Below, piece by piece: positions 36,665 to 48,449 of a DNA stretch of 64,000 bases. Location of the stretch: contig NZ_PCOY01000012.1 of NCBI RefSeq assembly GCF_002979475.1, positions 1 through 64,000 of the forward strand, written 5' to 3'. Positions within the stretch are counted from its first letter, which is position 1, and the number at the start of each line of letters is the position of its first letter. Made by a program: the position numbers and the translations under genes. This DNA is from Microbacterium sp. MYb62 (GTDB taxonomy: Bacteria > Actinomycetota > Actinomycetes > Actinomycetales > Microbacteriaceae). The notes under the pieces were generated by a model that made no database searches, was not told the origin of the DNA, and saw nothing but the letters and a program-made list of their open reading frames with translations.

Positions 36665-38089
36665 TCATCGGAGGAGGGCGGCGAGGCGAGCGACCGCCTC
36701 CTCGACGAGGGCATCGTCGAGATCTCCATATCCGAGGACCAGCGCATCCGGGCGATCGGCGGCGTCGGTGTAGCGGCGCAGCGCGGTGAGAGCCAGCCCC
36801 TCGGCGGCACCGGCGTCGACCACGGCGGAAGCCGGGGCATGCGACGGGAGTGTCAGCACCAGGTGCATGCCGGCGGCGATGCCCGCGACCGACGAGTCGG
36901 GGAGCTCGGTCGTGAGGGCGTCGAGCAGCCGCTGCCGCCGGCGACGGAAGCGCGTGCGCGAGGCGCGCAGGTGCCGCTCGAAGTCACCCTGAGTGACGAA
37001 ATGCGCGAGGGCGGCCTGATCGATCAGCGACGGGGCGCTCGGAGACGGCGCGGGTGCGATGCCCGGCGGCAACAGCATCCATCCGAGGCCCAGGGCGGGC
37101 GACACCGATTTCGACAGCGATCCGATCAGCGCGACGCAGTCGGGAGCGAGGCGCTGCAGCGCGGGGACCGGACGCCGGTCGTAGCGGAACTCGGCGTCGT
37201 AGTCGTCTTCGATGACCAGCCCCGCGTGCTCTCGCGCCCAGCGGACCAGCTGTTCTCGTCGAGCCGGCGCAAGCGCGGCGCCGAGGGGGAACTGATGCGC
37301 GGGCGTCACGAGCGCGGCACGTGCTCCCGTGCGCGCGGCGACGGCGGCGAGCATCTCGGTGTCGACGCCGTCGTCGTCGACCGGCACCCGGATCGGGCGC
37401 AGTCCGTTGTTCTCGGCGACGCCTCGCAGCCGTGGCCAGCTCGGATCCTCCACGAGGATCGTCCGGTGGCCGCGCCCGTGCAGTTCGCGCGTGAGGATGT
37501 CCATGCCATCGGTGGCACCGTGGGTGATCGTGACACGGTCGGGATCGGCGTCGGCGTGACGCGATCGGGAGAGGTAGGCGGCGACGGCCGCGCGGGCGGG
37601 AGCGTATCCGAAGGGATGCGCGGCGGCGAGCTCGCGATCGGGGAGGTCGGCGAGACCGGCGCGCAGCGCGGCCGCCCAGCGCGATCGGGGAGTGGAGCGA
37701 AGGTCGGGGATGCCCGGACGCAGGTCGTAGCGGATGGGTGGTGCGGAGACGGGCGCGGGGTCGCGCGGCCGGGGGCGATCGATGTCCCGGGTGGGCTCCG
37801 GCAACTCCTGCCGTTCGGCGACCCGCGTCGCCGAACCGATCCGTGCGTCGAGCACGCCCTCGGCGACCAGCTGCCCGTATGCCTCGGTCACGACCCACCG
37901 GGACACTCCGAGCGTCTCCGCGAGGGTGCGGCTGGGCGGCACGGCGGACCCCGCGGCCAGGCGGCCTTCGTCGATCGCGCGGCGCAGTGCGGACTCCACC
38001 CGGTCCCGGAGCGGCGGTCGGGCCTCGGTGCCCTCGGCCTCAAGATCGAGAAGCGTCTCCCAGGCGAGAATCGGTCTGGTCTTCTGCAT
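36665..38089 (-). CDS. MocR/PdxR-type GntR regulator with aminotransferase domain
   Basis: A 474-residue regulator: an N-terminal GntR winged helix (LRDRVESALRRAIDEGRLAAGSAVPPSRTLAETLGVSR, about 27-65) joined to a class I aminotransferase-like domain with PLP lysine K327 (GSLSKSVSPALGLGW). Such proteins sense PLP or amino-compound aldimines. It is divergent from the aldo/keto reductase gene 69 bases away, which is the likely target. PdxR of pyridoxal metabolism is a possible function; aldo/keto reductases can reduce pyridoxal. Confidence 0.9.
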   Translation of the reverse strand: MQKTRPILAWETLLDLEAEGTEARPPLRDRVESALRRAIDEGRLAAGSAVPPSRTLAETLGVSRWVVTEAYGQLVAEGVLDARIGSATRVAERQELPEPTRDIDRPRPRDPAPVSAPPIRYDLRPGIPDLRSTPRSRWAAALRAGLADLPDRELAAAHPFGYAPARAAVAAYLSRSRHADADPDRVTITHGATDGMDILTRELHGRGHRTILVEDPSWPRLRGVAENNGLRPIRVPVDDDGVDTEMLAAVAARTGARAALVTPAHQFPLGAALAPARREQLVRWAREHAGLVIEDDYDAEFRYDRRPVPALQRLAPDCVALIGSLSKSVSPALGLGWMLLPPGIAPAPSPSAPSLIDQAALAHFVTQGDFERHLRASRTRFRRRRQRLLDALTTELPDSSVAGIAAGMHLVLTLPSHAPASAVVDAGAAEGLALTALRRYTDAADRPDALVLGYGDLDDALVEEAVARLAALLR

Positions 38090-38158
38090 CGTGATTGGAG
38101 TGTATCCCCATGCCGATCTCTCCCTAGCGTGAAAACCATCCCCCGAGAAAGGAACACC

Positions 38159-39157
38159 ATGCAGTACCGCACCCTCTCCGATGGCCGCACCTCGTTCGAC
38201 GTCTCGACGCTGTGCCTGGGAGCGATGAACTTCGGCAGCCGCACCGACGAGGCCACCTCCCGTGCGATCCTCGACCGCTTCGTCGAGGCCGGAGGCACCT
38301 TCATCGACACGGCCAACAACTACAGCCTCTGGGCGGGCGGGGACGGCCGCGACAGCGAAGACCTCCTCGGGCGGTGGATGAGCGACCGCGGAAACCGCGA
38401 CTCCCTCCGCATCGCCACCAAGCTCGGCGCCGCGCAGAAGGACCCGTCCAAGCCGCTGTCGAACACTCCGCCGACGAACTTCGAGGGACTCTCGGCCGAG
38501 GTCATCCGCCGGCAGGCCCCGGAGAGCGCCCGCCACCTCGGCATCGACCACATCGACGTCCTCTACGGCCACGTCGACGACCGCGACGTCGCTCTCACCG
38601 AGACGATCGGCGCCTTCGGGGAGCTGCAGCGCGAGGGCCTCGTCGGCATCACCGGCATCTCCAACGTCCCCACCTGGCGCGTCGTGGAGGCGCGGGAGGA
38701 GGCGCAGCGGCAGGGCATCGCCCCCTACGGCGTGGTGCAGCAGCAGTACAGCTACCTGTACCCGGCGCCGCGCATCGGACGGAACAACTTCGTCACCCCC
38801 GACCTGCTCGACTACGCGGCATCCACCGGCACACCCGAGCGTCCACCGCTCGCCATCACCGTGTACTCGCCGCTGCATCAGGGCGGGATCGCACGACTCG
38901 ACAAGGCCCTGTGGGGAGGCGTCGACCACCCGAGCAGCCACGCACGTCGCGCTCTGCTGCACGAGGTGGCCGCGGACATCGGTGCGACGCCGAACCAGGT
39001 CGCGCTCGCGTGGCTTCTCGGCGCGGAGGTCCCGGTGATCCCCGTCGTGGGAGTGTCGTCGCTCGCCCAGTTGGAGGAGGCGCTGGGAGCCGCCGACCTC
39101 GTGCTGGACGCCGAGGTGCGCGAGCGCCTCGACGCCGAGCCCGTCGACGCGCGCTGA
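38159..39157 (+). CDS. Aldo/keto reductase
   Basis: A 332-residue NADPH-dependent oxidoreductase of the (beta/alpha)8 AKR family. The catalytic tetrad appears as D50 and Y55 (FIDTANNY), K88 (IATKLG) and H138 (YGHVDD). The ATG at 38159 follows AGAAAGGA. Its divergent MocR regulator suggests a link with vitamin B6 or amino compounds, for example pyridoxal reduction, but this is inference. Confidence 0.9.
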   Translation: MQYRTLSDGRTSFDVSTLCLGAMNFGSRTDEATSRAILDRFVEAGGTFIDTANNYSLWAGGDGRDSEDLLGRWMSDRGNRDSLRIATKLGAAQKDPSKPLSNTPPTNFEGLSAEVIRRQAPESARHLGIDHIDVLYGHVDDRDVALTETIGAFGELQREGLVGITGISNVPTWRVVEAREEAQRQGIAPYGVVQQQYSYLYPAPRIGRNNFVTPDLLDYAASTGTPERPPLAITVYSPLHQGGIARLDKALWGGVDHPSSHARRALLHEVAADIGATPNQVALAWLLGAEVPVIPVVGVSSLAQLEEALGAADLVLDAEVRERLDAEPVDAR

Positions 39158-39182
39158 GGCGCCGCAGTTCAGGCTCCGCGGG

Positions 39183-39614
39183 TCAGGCGCCGTAGGAGGC
39201 GGGCAGCGCGCAGTAGTCGGCGAACCGCCGCGTCGGATTCTCGGGATCGGTCACATCCACGATCGAGCCCGCGACCGTGTGCGGCGGCTCGTCGCCGGCC
39301 AGCTGCCACACCGCGTAGTTCCACATGCCCCTGGAGCGCTCGCCGAGCAGGCCTGCGGGCCCGGAGACGAGCAGGACGTCGTCGCTCTTCGGGCCCTCGC
39401 GGAACGCGGTGACCAGAGCGCGGAGCCCGGTCTCGTCGCCATCTGCCGAATGTTCGCGGATGACCTGCTGGTCGACGGCGCTCAGGGCCGCGGAGAGCGC
39501 ATCGGCCGCGAGGCGCGAGCGCTCGGCATCCGCTCCGGCGACCGCGAGCAGACGCCGGCCACGCGGGTAGAAGTGCAGGAACTCGGAGGCGATGTCCGCC
39601 CAGACGTCGGTCAT
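39183..39614 (-). CDS. Uridine-kinase-like protein with degenerate P-loop
   Basis: A 143-residue protein not firmly recognised. Its layout recalls the small uridine-kinase-like P-loop proteins of Actinobacteria: RGRRLLAVAGADAERSRLAADAL in place of a Walker A strand-loop-helix, DDVLLVSGPAGLL as a strand-loop, and a C-terminal DVTDPENPTRRFADYC. The loop lacks the GxxGxGK[ST] residues, so it should not bind ATP normally. TAGCCT lies six bases before the ATG, which suggests a leaderless mRNA. Confidence 0.55.
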   Translation of the reverse strand: MTDVWADIASEFLHFYPRGRRLLAVAGADAERSRLAADALSAALSAVDQQVIREHSADGDETGLRALVTAFREGPKSDDVLLVSGPAGLLGERSRGMWNYAVWQLAGDEPPHTVAGSIVDVTDPENPTRRFADYCALPASYGA

Positions 39615-39689
39615 GCCATCAGGCTACGCCTGCCTGCCGGCACCGGCTCCGGGCACGAGTGGCGGCCCCGGTCCCTGGCGCGCAAGAAA

Positions 39690-39721
39690 CCCCGGAACCT
39701 GGCATCCGCCACGGTCCGGGG
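39690..39721. terminator. Probable terminator downstream of aceB
   Basis: CCCCGGA (39690-39696) and TCCGGGG (39715-39721) pair around an 18-base loop that itself contains a TGG/CCA pairing. On the minus strand it is reached 14 bases after the aceB stop and is followed by TTTC. Confidence 0.55.
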
Positions 39722-39734
39722 CCCTCGCGTGCGC

Positions 39735-41405
<1,671 letters not shown>

Positions 41406-41475
41406 GATCGTGAGTCCTTCAGTTGGTGTCGAACGATGCGACAAAAGGGGCCACGCGCGCGGAGGGGGCGTGGGG

Positions 41476-42801
<1,326 letters not shown>

Positions 42802-42900
42802 GGTGTCTCCTCGGTGGATCCGGCGGCTGTGCCGGTGTGGCGTGGTTCCACTGTGCGTGAAGTTCAGGGGTATGACCGACCGAATCCGGGGAGAAGATCC

Positions 42901-42930
42901 GCCGAAATTCTGTTTCTGTGACAGAATCGG
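42901..42930. promoter_or_regulatory. RamB-type operator overlapping the ramB promoter
   Basis: ATTCTGT (42907-42913) and ACAGAAT (42921-42927) are a perfect 7-base inverted repeat with 7 bases between, further framed by GCCG/CGG. The right arm contains CAGAAT, the likely -10, seven bases before the ramB ATG. Binding here would block ramB and could also affect aceA 100 bases away. Confidence 0.6.
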
Positions 42931-42934
42931 CCGC

Positions 42935-44386
42935 ATGAGCACCATCGACGCTGCAGAAGAGACCGACGCCCTCACAATCGGTCGCCGCATCCGCCAGCTC
43001 CGCACGGCGAAGGGCATGACCCTCGACGACCTCGCCTCCGCCGTCGATCGGGCGCCGAGCCAGATGTCGATGATCGAGACCGGCAAGCGCGAACCCAAGC
43101 TCACGCAGCTGCAGACGATCGCCCGGGCACTCGGGGTCACGATCGATGCGCTGCTGGAGGGCGAGCCGCTCGACGAGCGCAGCGCCGTCGAGATCGCACT
43201 CGAGCGGGCGATGAAGGGGCAGACGTTCCAGGCGCTGGGCATCGAGCCGTTCCGCATCGCGAAGAGCCTGCCCACGGATGCGCTCAAGGCCCTGCTCGCG
43301 CTGCACGGCGAGATCGACCGGCTCAAGGACGAGCGGGCGGCGACGCCGGAGGAGGCCCGGCGGGCGAACGTCGAGCTGCGGCACCTCATGCGACGACAGG
43401 ACAACCACTTCGCCGATCTCGAGGGAAAGGCCGCCGAGATCCTCGCCGCCGTCGGTCATCCGGGAGGTCCGCTCACGCAGCGCACGGCATCCGAGATCGC
43501 CGCCTACCTGGGGTTCACCCTGCACTACGCGCCGGATCTGCCGCAGACCACCCGCAGTGTCGCCGACCTCGCGAACGGCCGGCTCTACCTGTCGAGCAGC
43601 GTGCCCGCGAAGGGCGATGCCCGCACCGCGGTGCTGCAGGCGCTGTCGAGCCGCATCCTCGGCCACGCCGAACCCCGCAGCTACGCCGAGTTCCTGCGGC
43701 AGCGCGTGGAGACCAACTACCTCACCGGGGCGCTCCTCATCCCGGAGGCGCACGTCGTCCCCTCGTTGAAAGACGCCAAGCAGCGGCGGGCGATCTCGAT
43801 CGAAGACCTGCGCGACGCCTATTCGGTGTCGTATGAGACGGCGGCGCACCGCTTCACGAACCTCGCGACCAGGCATCTCGACATCCCGGTGCACTTCCTG
43901 AAGGTGCACGAGTCGGGCACGATCACGAAGGCGTACGAGAACGACGACGTGAACTTCCCGACCGACCGCCTCGGGGCCATCGAGGGGCAGATGTGCTGCC
44001 GCCGGTGGACCTCGCGCGTGGTGTTCGACGAGGACGACCGCTTCAACCCGTACTACCAGTACACCGACACCGGCAACGGCACCTACTGGTGCACGGCGCG
44101 GGTCGAGTCGTCGAGCGAGGGGCTGCACTCGGTGAGTGTGGGAGTGCGCTTCGACGACACGAAATGGTTCGTGGGCCGCGACACGGCGCACCGCGGCGTC
44201 TCGAAGCACTCGGTCGAGGTGTGCTGTCGCCGGGCGCCCGCCGATCTGGAGGACCGCTGGCGCGAGAACTCCTGGCCCAATGTGAAGACCCCGCGCACGT
44301 TGCTGGCGACCCTCCCGACCGGCGCTTTCCCCGGCGTCGACACCACCGACGTGTACGAGTTCCTCGAGGCGCACGCCCCGCGGTGA
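42935..44386 (+). CDS. ramB: RamB-like transcriptional regulator (XRE HTH, short-chain acyl sensor type)
   Basis: A 483-residue regulator with an XRE helix-turn-helix ([36 protein letters not shown], about 15-50), a DUF955/IrrE-like central region and a C-terminal domain with Cys-containing segments ([15 protein letters not shown]) as in RamB/ScfR proteins. It sits divergent from aceA-aceB, so it likely controls the glyoxylate shunt and acetate use. The ATG at 42935 is probably leaderless. Confidence 0.9.
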   Translation: MSTIDAAEETDALTIGRRIRQLRTAKGMTLDDLASAVDRAPSQMSMIETGKREPKLTQLQTIARALGVTIDALLEGEPLDERSAVEIALERAMKGQTFQALGIEPFRIAKSLPTDALKALLALHGEIDRLKDERAATPEEARRANVELRHLMRRQDNHFADLEGKAAEILAAVGHPGGPLTQRTASEIAAYLGFTLHYAPDLPQTTRSVADLANGRLYLSSSVPAKGDARTAVLQALSSRILGHAEPRSYAEFLRQRVETNYLTGALLIPEAHVVPSLKDAKQRRAISIEDLRDAYSVSYETAAHRFTNLATRHLDIPVHFLKVHESGTITKAYENDDVNFPTDRLGAIEGQMCCRRWTSRVVFDEDDRFNPYYQYTDTGNGTYWCTARVESSSEGLHSVSVGVRFDDTKWFVGRDTAHRGVSKHSVEVCCRRAPADLEDRWRENSWPNVKTPRTLLATLPTGAFPGVDTTDVYEFLEAHAPR

Positions 44387-44441
44387 CCGCGGCCCCTCTG
44401 CCTCTTCCACCCCTCCGCCGCGGTCGCACCGGGAGCAGGGG

Positions 44442-44474
44442 TTGAGCGAACACTGAACACGTGTTAGGTTTTCG
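44442..44474 (+). promoter_or_regulatory. Promoter and palindromic operator of the glycoamylase-like gene
   Basis: TTGAGC (44442-44447), 17 bases, TAGGTT (44465-44470) form a good promoter. A 28-base palindrome (44447-44474; 11 of 14 positions match) centred on AACACGTGTT covers the spacer and the -10. This placement fits repression, most simply by the TetR-type protein encoded downstream. Confidence 0.6.
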
Positions 44475-44524
44475 CGTGTTGAGTGGCTCCGGTCAGCGGC
44501 GCCCGTTCTCGATGAGGAGACACG

Positions 44525-46081
44525 ATGAAGCGGTGGATGAGCACACTGGCGACGGTCGGGCTGGTCGTCTCGGGATTGGCCCTCGCCGGGCCGGCTGCGG
44601 CGGGAGACGGTCGTCAGGGCAACGCGGAACTGAAGCGCTGGGCGCAGGACACCTGGGGTTCCCTGGTGGCCATGACCGACGAGGAGACGGGCCTGCCCGC
44701 CGACAACGTCACCGGCGATCTGCAGACCCCCAGTGCCTACACCTCGCCGACGAACATCGGCGGATACCTGTGGTCGACCGTCACGGCGAGAGACCTCGGC
44801 ATCATCGGCGCCGACGAGGCGCGCATCCGCATGTCCGCCACGCTCGACACCCTCGAGGGGCTCGAGCGCAACGACGCAAGCGGGATGTTCTACAACTGGT
44901 ACTCGCCGACGACGGGGGAGAAACTGACGACCTGGCCCGACTCCGGTGATCCGGTGTATCCGTTCCTCAGCACGGTGGACAACGGATGGCTCGCCGCGGC
45001 TCTGCGCATCGTGCGCGAGGCCGACCCCACGCTCGCGGTGCAGGCCGACGCCCTCTATGACTCGATGGACTTCGCCTCGTTCTTCGACCCCGCCGGCGCC
45101 GCCGGCCTCCCCGCCGGCACCAACCGCGGCGGCTTCTGGGACGAGGTGCCGCCGGAGTGCAGCGTCGCTGCGCCGATGTACAACGGATCGGGCGAGACCG
45201 CGTACTACACGTGCCACCACTACGACACGACCGTGAGCGAGAGCCGCATCGCGACCTACCTCGGCATCGCCAACGGTCAGATCCCGGCGACCGCCTTGTA
45301 CGGCACGCACCGCACGATGCCGCCGGGCTGTGACTGGGCCTGGCAGGAGCAGCTCCCCGAGGGCGAGTACCGCACCTACAGCGGCGTCGAGGTCTGGGAG
45401 GGGGCGTACAGCTCCGACGGGATGTCGTTCGTTCCGAGCTGGGGCGGCAGCATGTTCGAGTCGCTGATGCCCGACCTGCTCGTCCCTGAGACGAAGTGGG
45501 GGCCGAAATCGTGGAAGCTCAATCATCCGATCACAGTCGCCGTGCAGAAGCAGCATGGGCTCGACGAGGCCGGCTACGGATACTGGGGCTTCTCGCCCGC
45601 GAGCAATCCCTTCGGCGGATACGCGGAGTACGGCGTCGACATCGCGGGGATGCGCTCTGACGGCTACACGTCCGACGCCGAGAAGACCGACGTCGACGTC
45701 GACCGACCGGGATGCACGGTGGGCAAGAATCCCGCCCCCGAGTTCGGTGACGGCGTGGTGACGCCGCATGCGGCATTCCTCGCGCTGCCCTACGACCGCA
45801 AGGGCGTGCTGAGCAACCTCGAAGGAATCGAGAACGACCTCGGCGCCTACGGTCCCGGCGGGTTCTACGACGCGGTCGCGGTGAAGAGCGGCACGATCGC
45901 CGAGCGCTACCTGTCGCTCGACCAGTCGATGATCATGGCGGCGATCGGCAACGAGCTCACGAAGGATAAGCTCAAGGACTACTTCGTGGATCGCCAGATG
46001 GAGAAGCTTCTGCGTCCCGCGATGCGACAGCAGGAATTCGGCTCGTCGTGGGGAGCAGGAGGCGACGGCTACAAGAGCTGA
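44525..46081 (+). CDS. Secreted glycoamylase-like glycoside hydrolase
   Basis: A 518-residue exported protein with a Sec signal peptide (residues about 1-26, ending AGPAAAG). The sequence TSPTNIGGYLWSTVTARDLGII, LSTVDNGWLAAALRIV, then SWGGSMFESLMPDLLVPE matches the glycoamylase-like domain found in beta-1,2-glucan-active families such as GH144. The glutamate in GVEVWEGAYSSDG is a possible active-site residue. It may degrade an external beta-glucan, but the substrate is not certain. A TetR gene follows 37 bases later. Confidence 0.72.
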   Translation: MKRWMSTLATVGLVVSGLALAGPAAAGDGRQGNAELKRWAQDTWGSLVAMTDEETGLPADNVTGDLQTPSAYTSPTNIGGYLWSTVTARDLGIIGADEARIRMSATLDTLEGLERNDASGMFYNWYSPTTGEKLTTWPDSGDPVYPFLSTVDNGWLAAALRIVREADPTLAVQADALYDSMDFASFFDPAGAAGLPAGTNRGGFWDEVPPECSVAAPMYNGSGETAYYTCHHYDTTVSESRIATYLGIANGQIPATALYGTHRTMPPGCDWAWQEQLPEGEYRTYSGVEVWEGAYSSDGMSFVPSWGGSMFESLMPDLLVPETKWGPKSWKLNHPITVAVQKQHGLDEAGYGYWGFSPASNPFGGYAEYGVDIAGMRSDGYTSDAEKTDVDVDRPGCTVGKNPAPEFGDGVVTPHAAFLALPYDRKGVLSNLEGIENDLGAYGPGGFYDAVAVKSGTIAERYLSLDQSMIMAAIGNELTKDKLKDYFVDRQMEKLLRPAMRQQEFGSSWGAGGDGYKS

Positions 46082-46118
46082 ACCGCTTCTTCCCCACCCC
46101 GAGGGATGGGAGTGGGCG

Positions 46119-46739
46119 GTGGGAGCGGACGGTCAGTCGGCGGCAGGGCGTGGTTCCCGTGGCCCGTACGCCACGGGGCAGGCGCGACGGCAGGCGATCG
46201 TCGACGAGGCGCTCGTGGTCTTCTCCCGGACCGGTTTCCACGGCGGGTCCCTGCGCGAGATCGCCAAGCGCGTCGGTGTGACCCCGGCCGGTCTCCTGCA
46301 CCACTTCGCCGACAAGGAGGAGCTGTTCGCCGAGGTGCTGCACCAGCGCGACGAGAAGGTGCGTGCGGCGGCGGGGGACCCCGCCGAGCACACCCTCCTC
46401 GAGCAGGCGAAGAGAGTCGTCGCCCACAACCAGACCTCGCGCGGCCTCACTTCGCTGTACGCCATCGTGTCGGCTGAGGCGACCGACCCCGAGCATCCCT
46501 CGCACGCCGACTTCGCGGCGCGCTACCGGACGCGGGCCGACGCGGCGGAGGAGATCCTCCGCCGGGGGCAGGAGGCGGGCGAGGTCAGAGCCGACATCGA
46601 CCCCGTGCTCGCCGCACGTCTGATCAGCGCCGTGATGGACGGCATCCAGCTGCAGTGGCTGCTGGACGAGTCGGTCGACATGGTCCCCCTCTTCGACGAG
46701 TTCGTGCGCCGCTACCTGTACCCCGCAGAAGCCCCGTGA
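46119..46739 (+). CDS. TetR family transcriptional regulator
   Basis: A 206-residue regulator. The HTH is at about residues 22-66 (QAIVDEALVVFSRTGFHGGSLREIAKRVGVTPAGLLHHF), followed by a divergent ligand-binding region. It starts with GTG 37 bases after the hydrolase gene and is probably cotranscribed, which favours feedback control through the palindrome at 44447-44474. Confidence 0.88.
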   Translation: MGADGQSAAGRGSRGPYATGQARRQAIVDEALVVFSRTGFHGGSLREIAKRVGVTPAGLLHHFADKEELFAEVLHQRDEKVRAAAGDPAEHTLLEQAKRVVAHNQTSRGLTSLYAIVSAEATDPEHPSHADFAARYRTRADAAEEILRRGQEAGEVRADIDPVLAARLISAVMDGIQLQWLLDESVDMVPLFDEFVRRYLYPAEAP

Positions 46740-46779
46740 GCGGCGAGGCTCCTCCGCGCTCCGCCGGGGCGGTTCGGGC

Positions 46780-47628
46780 TCACGCCAGGAAGCGGGCGAC
46801 GCGAGCGTTGAAGGCATCCGGATGCGTCGCGAAGCCCATGTGCAGCGGGATCGTGTCGAACTCGGCATCCGGCATCTTCGCTGCGACCCAGGCGCCGGCA
46901 TCTGACGCCCAGTCCTCTCGCGCGAGGAAGAGTGTCGGCACCGCGGCGCTCGCGGCCGTCGCCTCGGACGAGTAGTCGCTGGTCGCGCCGTCCATCACGG
47001 TCGCGACGGCCACGTGCTCCGGGGTCTGCATCCCCAGCTCGACCACCCGGGCGACGTCCGGCGAGGAGGCGTCCTCATCGCCGATCATGTATCCGGCATA
47101 CGCGGTCCAGAAGCCGAGACGGTCGTCGAGCACGGCCCGCTGCAGTCCGACGATCCCGTCGTGGGTGAGCGGCGCCTCGCCCCATTCCGACGCGTCATCG
47201 GGGTCGGCGGGCACCTTCGGCGTCTCGTCGACGAGCACGAGGCGCTCGATCCGATCCGTACCGTGGGAGCGGATGTAGCTCAAGGCATCGAGCACACCGA
47301 AGGACCACCCCAGCAGCACGAAGCGGTCGAGGTCGAGGGCATCGACGAGTGCGGCGAGGTCGTGTCCGCGCTGCGTGAACGTGTTGCCCGTGAGCGGCCG
47401 GCTCGACCCGCCCTGCCCGCGAGGGTCGACGGCGATCACGTCGAAGCGGTCGGCGAGTCCGGTCAGCTGATGCACGAAGAAGTCCGCCGAGCAGGTCCAG
47501 CCGGGGAGCATCACGATCGGCGTGCCGGTACCCGTCCGAAGCACGCGCAGCGCCACGTCATCGGCGACGGCGACCTCGGTGATCGAGACGGTCGTCGGGA
47601 GGGGAGGGAGCACGGGAGATGTCGTCAT
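46780..47628 (-). CDS. Alpha/beta hydrolase
   Basis: A 282-residue alpha/beta-hydrolase-fold protein: oxyanion segment MLPGWTCSADFF, DPRGQGGSSRP, nucleophile serine in LGWSFGVLDAL and a C-terminal histidine in HMGFATHPDAF. The substrate is unknown; haloperoxidase- or esterase-like activity is possible. CATGAT lies six bases before the ATG at 47628, so it may be leaderless. A longer upstream frame is not supported. Confidence 0.85.
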   Translation of the reverse strand: MTTSPVLPPLPTTVSITEVAVADDVALRVLRTGTGTPIVMLPGWTCSADFFVHQLTGLADRFDVIAVDPRGQGGSSRPLTGNTFTQRGHDLAALVDALDLDRFVLLGWSFGVLDALSYIRSHGTDRIERLVLVDETPKVPADPDDASEWGEAPLTHDGIVGLQRAVLDDRLGFWTAYAGYMIGDEDASSPDVARVVELGMQTPEHVAVATVMDGATSDYSSEATAASAAVPTLFLAREDWASDAGAWVAAKMPDAEFDTIPLHMGFATHPDAFNARVARFLA

Positions 47629-47677
47629 GGGTTCATCATGGCCGATCCCGAGGCCTGGCCGGGAGGGAGTAGTCCTC

Positions 47678-48331
47678 CTAGTCCGCGTTCCAGCGCAGGC
47701 GCGGATCGGCGGTGAACGCGGCGAGCGGGGTCGTCGCGTCGGCGACGGGGAACAAGGTGACCAGCAGGGGTGCCGCCCCTGGAGTCGGCGCGACGGCGTA
47801 GGCCAGCGCGGCGGGTCCCCGTGCGGCGCCGAGGGCCACGCGAACCATCCGTCCTTCGAGGCTCTGTTCGGCCCCTGCAGCCGGAGCGGAGAGAAGGGCG
47901 GATGCCGCGGACGTCGCCCGCTCGAGCAGGGTGGGCCCCGCGTGCCAGGGATGGAATGCATCGTCCGGAAGGCCGCACGCCCGCGCGAGCGCGTGCTGTG
48001 TCCAGCGGTCGCGCTTGAGCCCGTAGGGCGTGACCTCCTGCGAGAGCAGGTAGCCGTAGCAGTGCAGCAGGCCCGCATTGCCGACCGGCCAGTCCGCCGT
48101 GATGCCGGCCCGCCGATGCAGTTCCTCGAACAGGGCCTGCGGGATGACGGCCGTGCCGGTGTTCTCGTCGATGGTCGTCGATCGGCCCCACATCGCGAAG
48201 CGGTCGGCGCCGCGGTCGACGCGAATCGCGGAGGCGAGCCAGGGGAGGGCGTCGACGGCGGCGTGCGCCCCCGCGGCGGTTCCATCGGCGGCGAGGGTCG
48301 CGGATCGCGTGAGCTGGGCGAGTTCGGACAC
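47678..48331 (-). CDS. Protein of unknown function
   Basis: A 217-residue, Ala-rich soluble protein with no family I recognise. It contains MWGRSTTIDENTGTAVIPQALFEEL and TADWPVGNAGLLHCYGYLLS, which look like a folded conserved core, and GLKRDRWTQHALARACGLPDDAFHPW. TAAGTT lies seven bases before the GTG at 48331, so the mRNA is probably leaderless; a TTG three codons upstream is possible but overlaps the -10. It is divergent from the HAD-Phn operon. Confidence 0.65.
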   Translation of the reverse strand: MSELAQLTRSATLAADGTAAGAHAAVDALPWLASAIRVDRGADRFAMWGRSTTIDENTGTAVIPQALFEELHRRAGITADWPVGNAGLLHCYGYLLSQEVTPYGLKRDRWTQHALARACGLPDDAFHPWHAGPTLLERATSAASALLSAPAAGAEQSLEGRMVRVALGAARGPAALAYAVAPTPGAAPLLVTLFPVADATTPLAAFTADPRLRWNAD

Positions 48332-48365
48332 GGCGCTCAACTTACGCGATTCGCGTGGACGGATT

Positions 48366-48407
48366 GTTCACACGGCGTTCACACGCTCGGGACCTTCTGT
48401 CCACAAT
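48366..48407 (+). promoter_or_regulatory. PHO-box-like direct repeat and promoter of the HAD-PhnDCEE operon
   Basis: Two 11-base units, GTTCACACGGC (48366-48376) and GTTCACACGCT (48377-48387), stand directly in tandem. Actinobacterial PhoP binds tandem 11-base units of GTTCACC type. The second unit contains TTCACA (48378-48383) as a possible -35; CACAAT (48402-48407) follows after 18 bases. The operon start at 48450 is 43 bases downstream. Confidence 0.6.
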
Positions 48408-48449
48408 CGTTCCCCATGCTGGACGGAGCGTCCCCACAGAAAGAACTCC

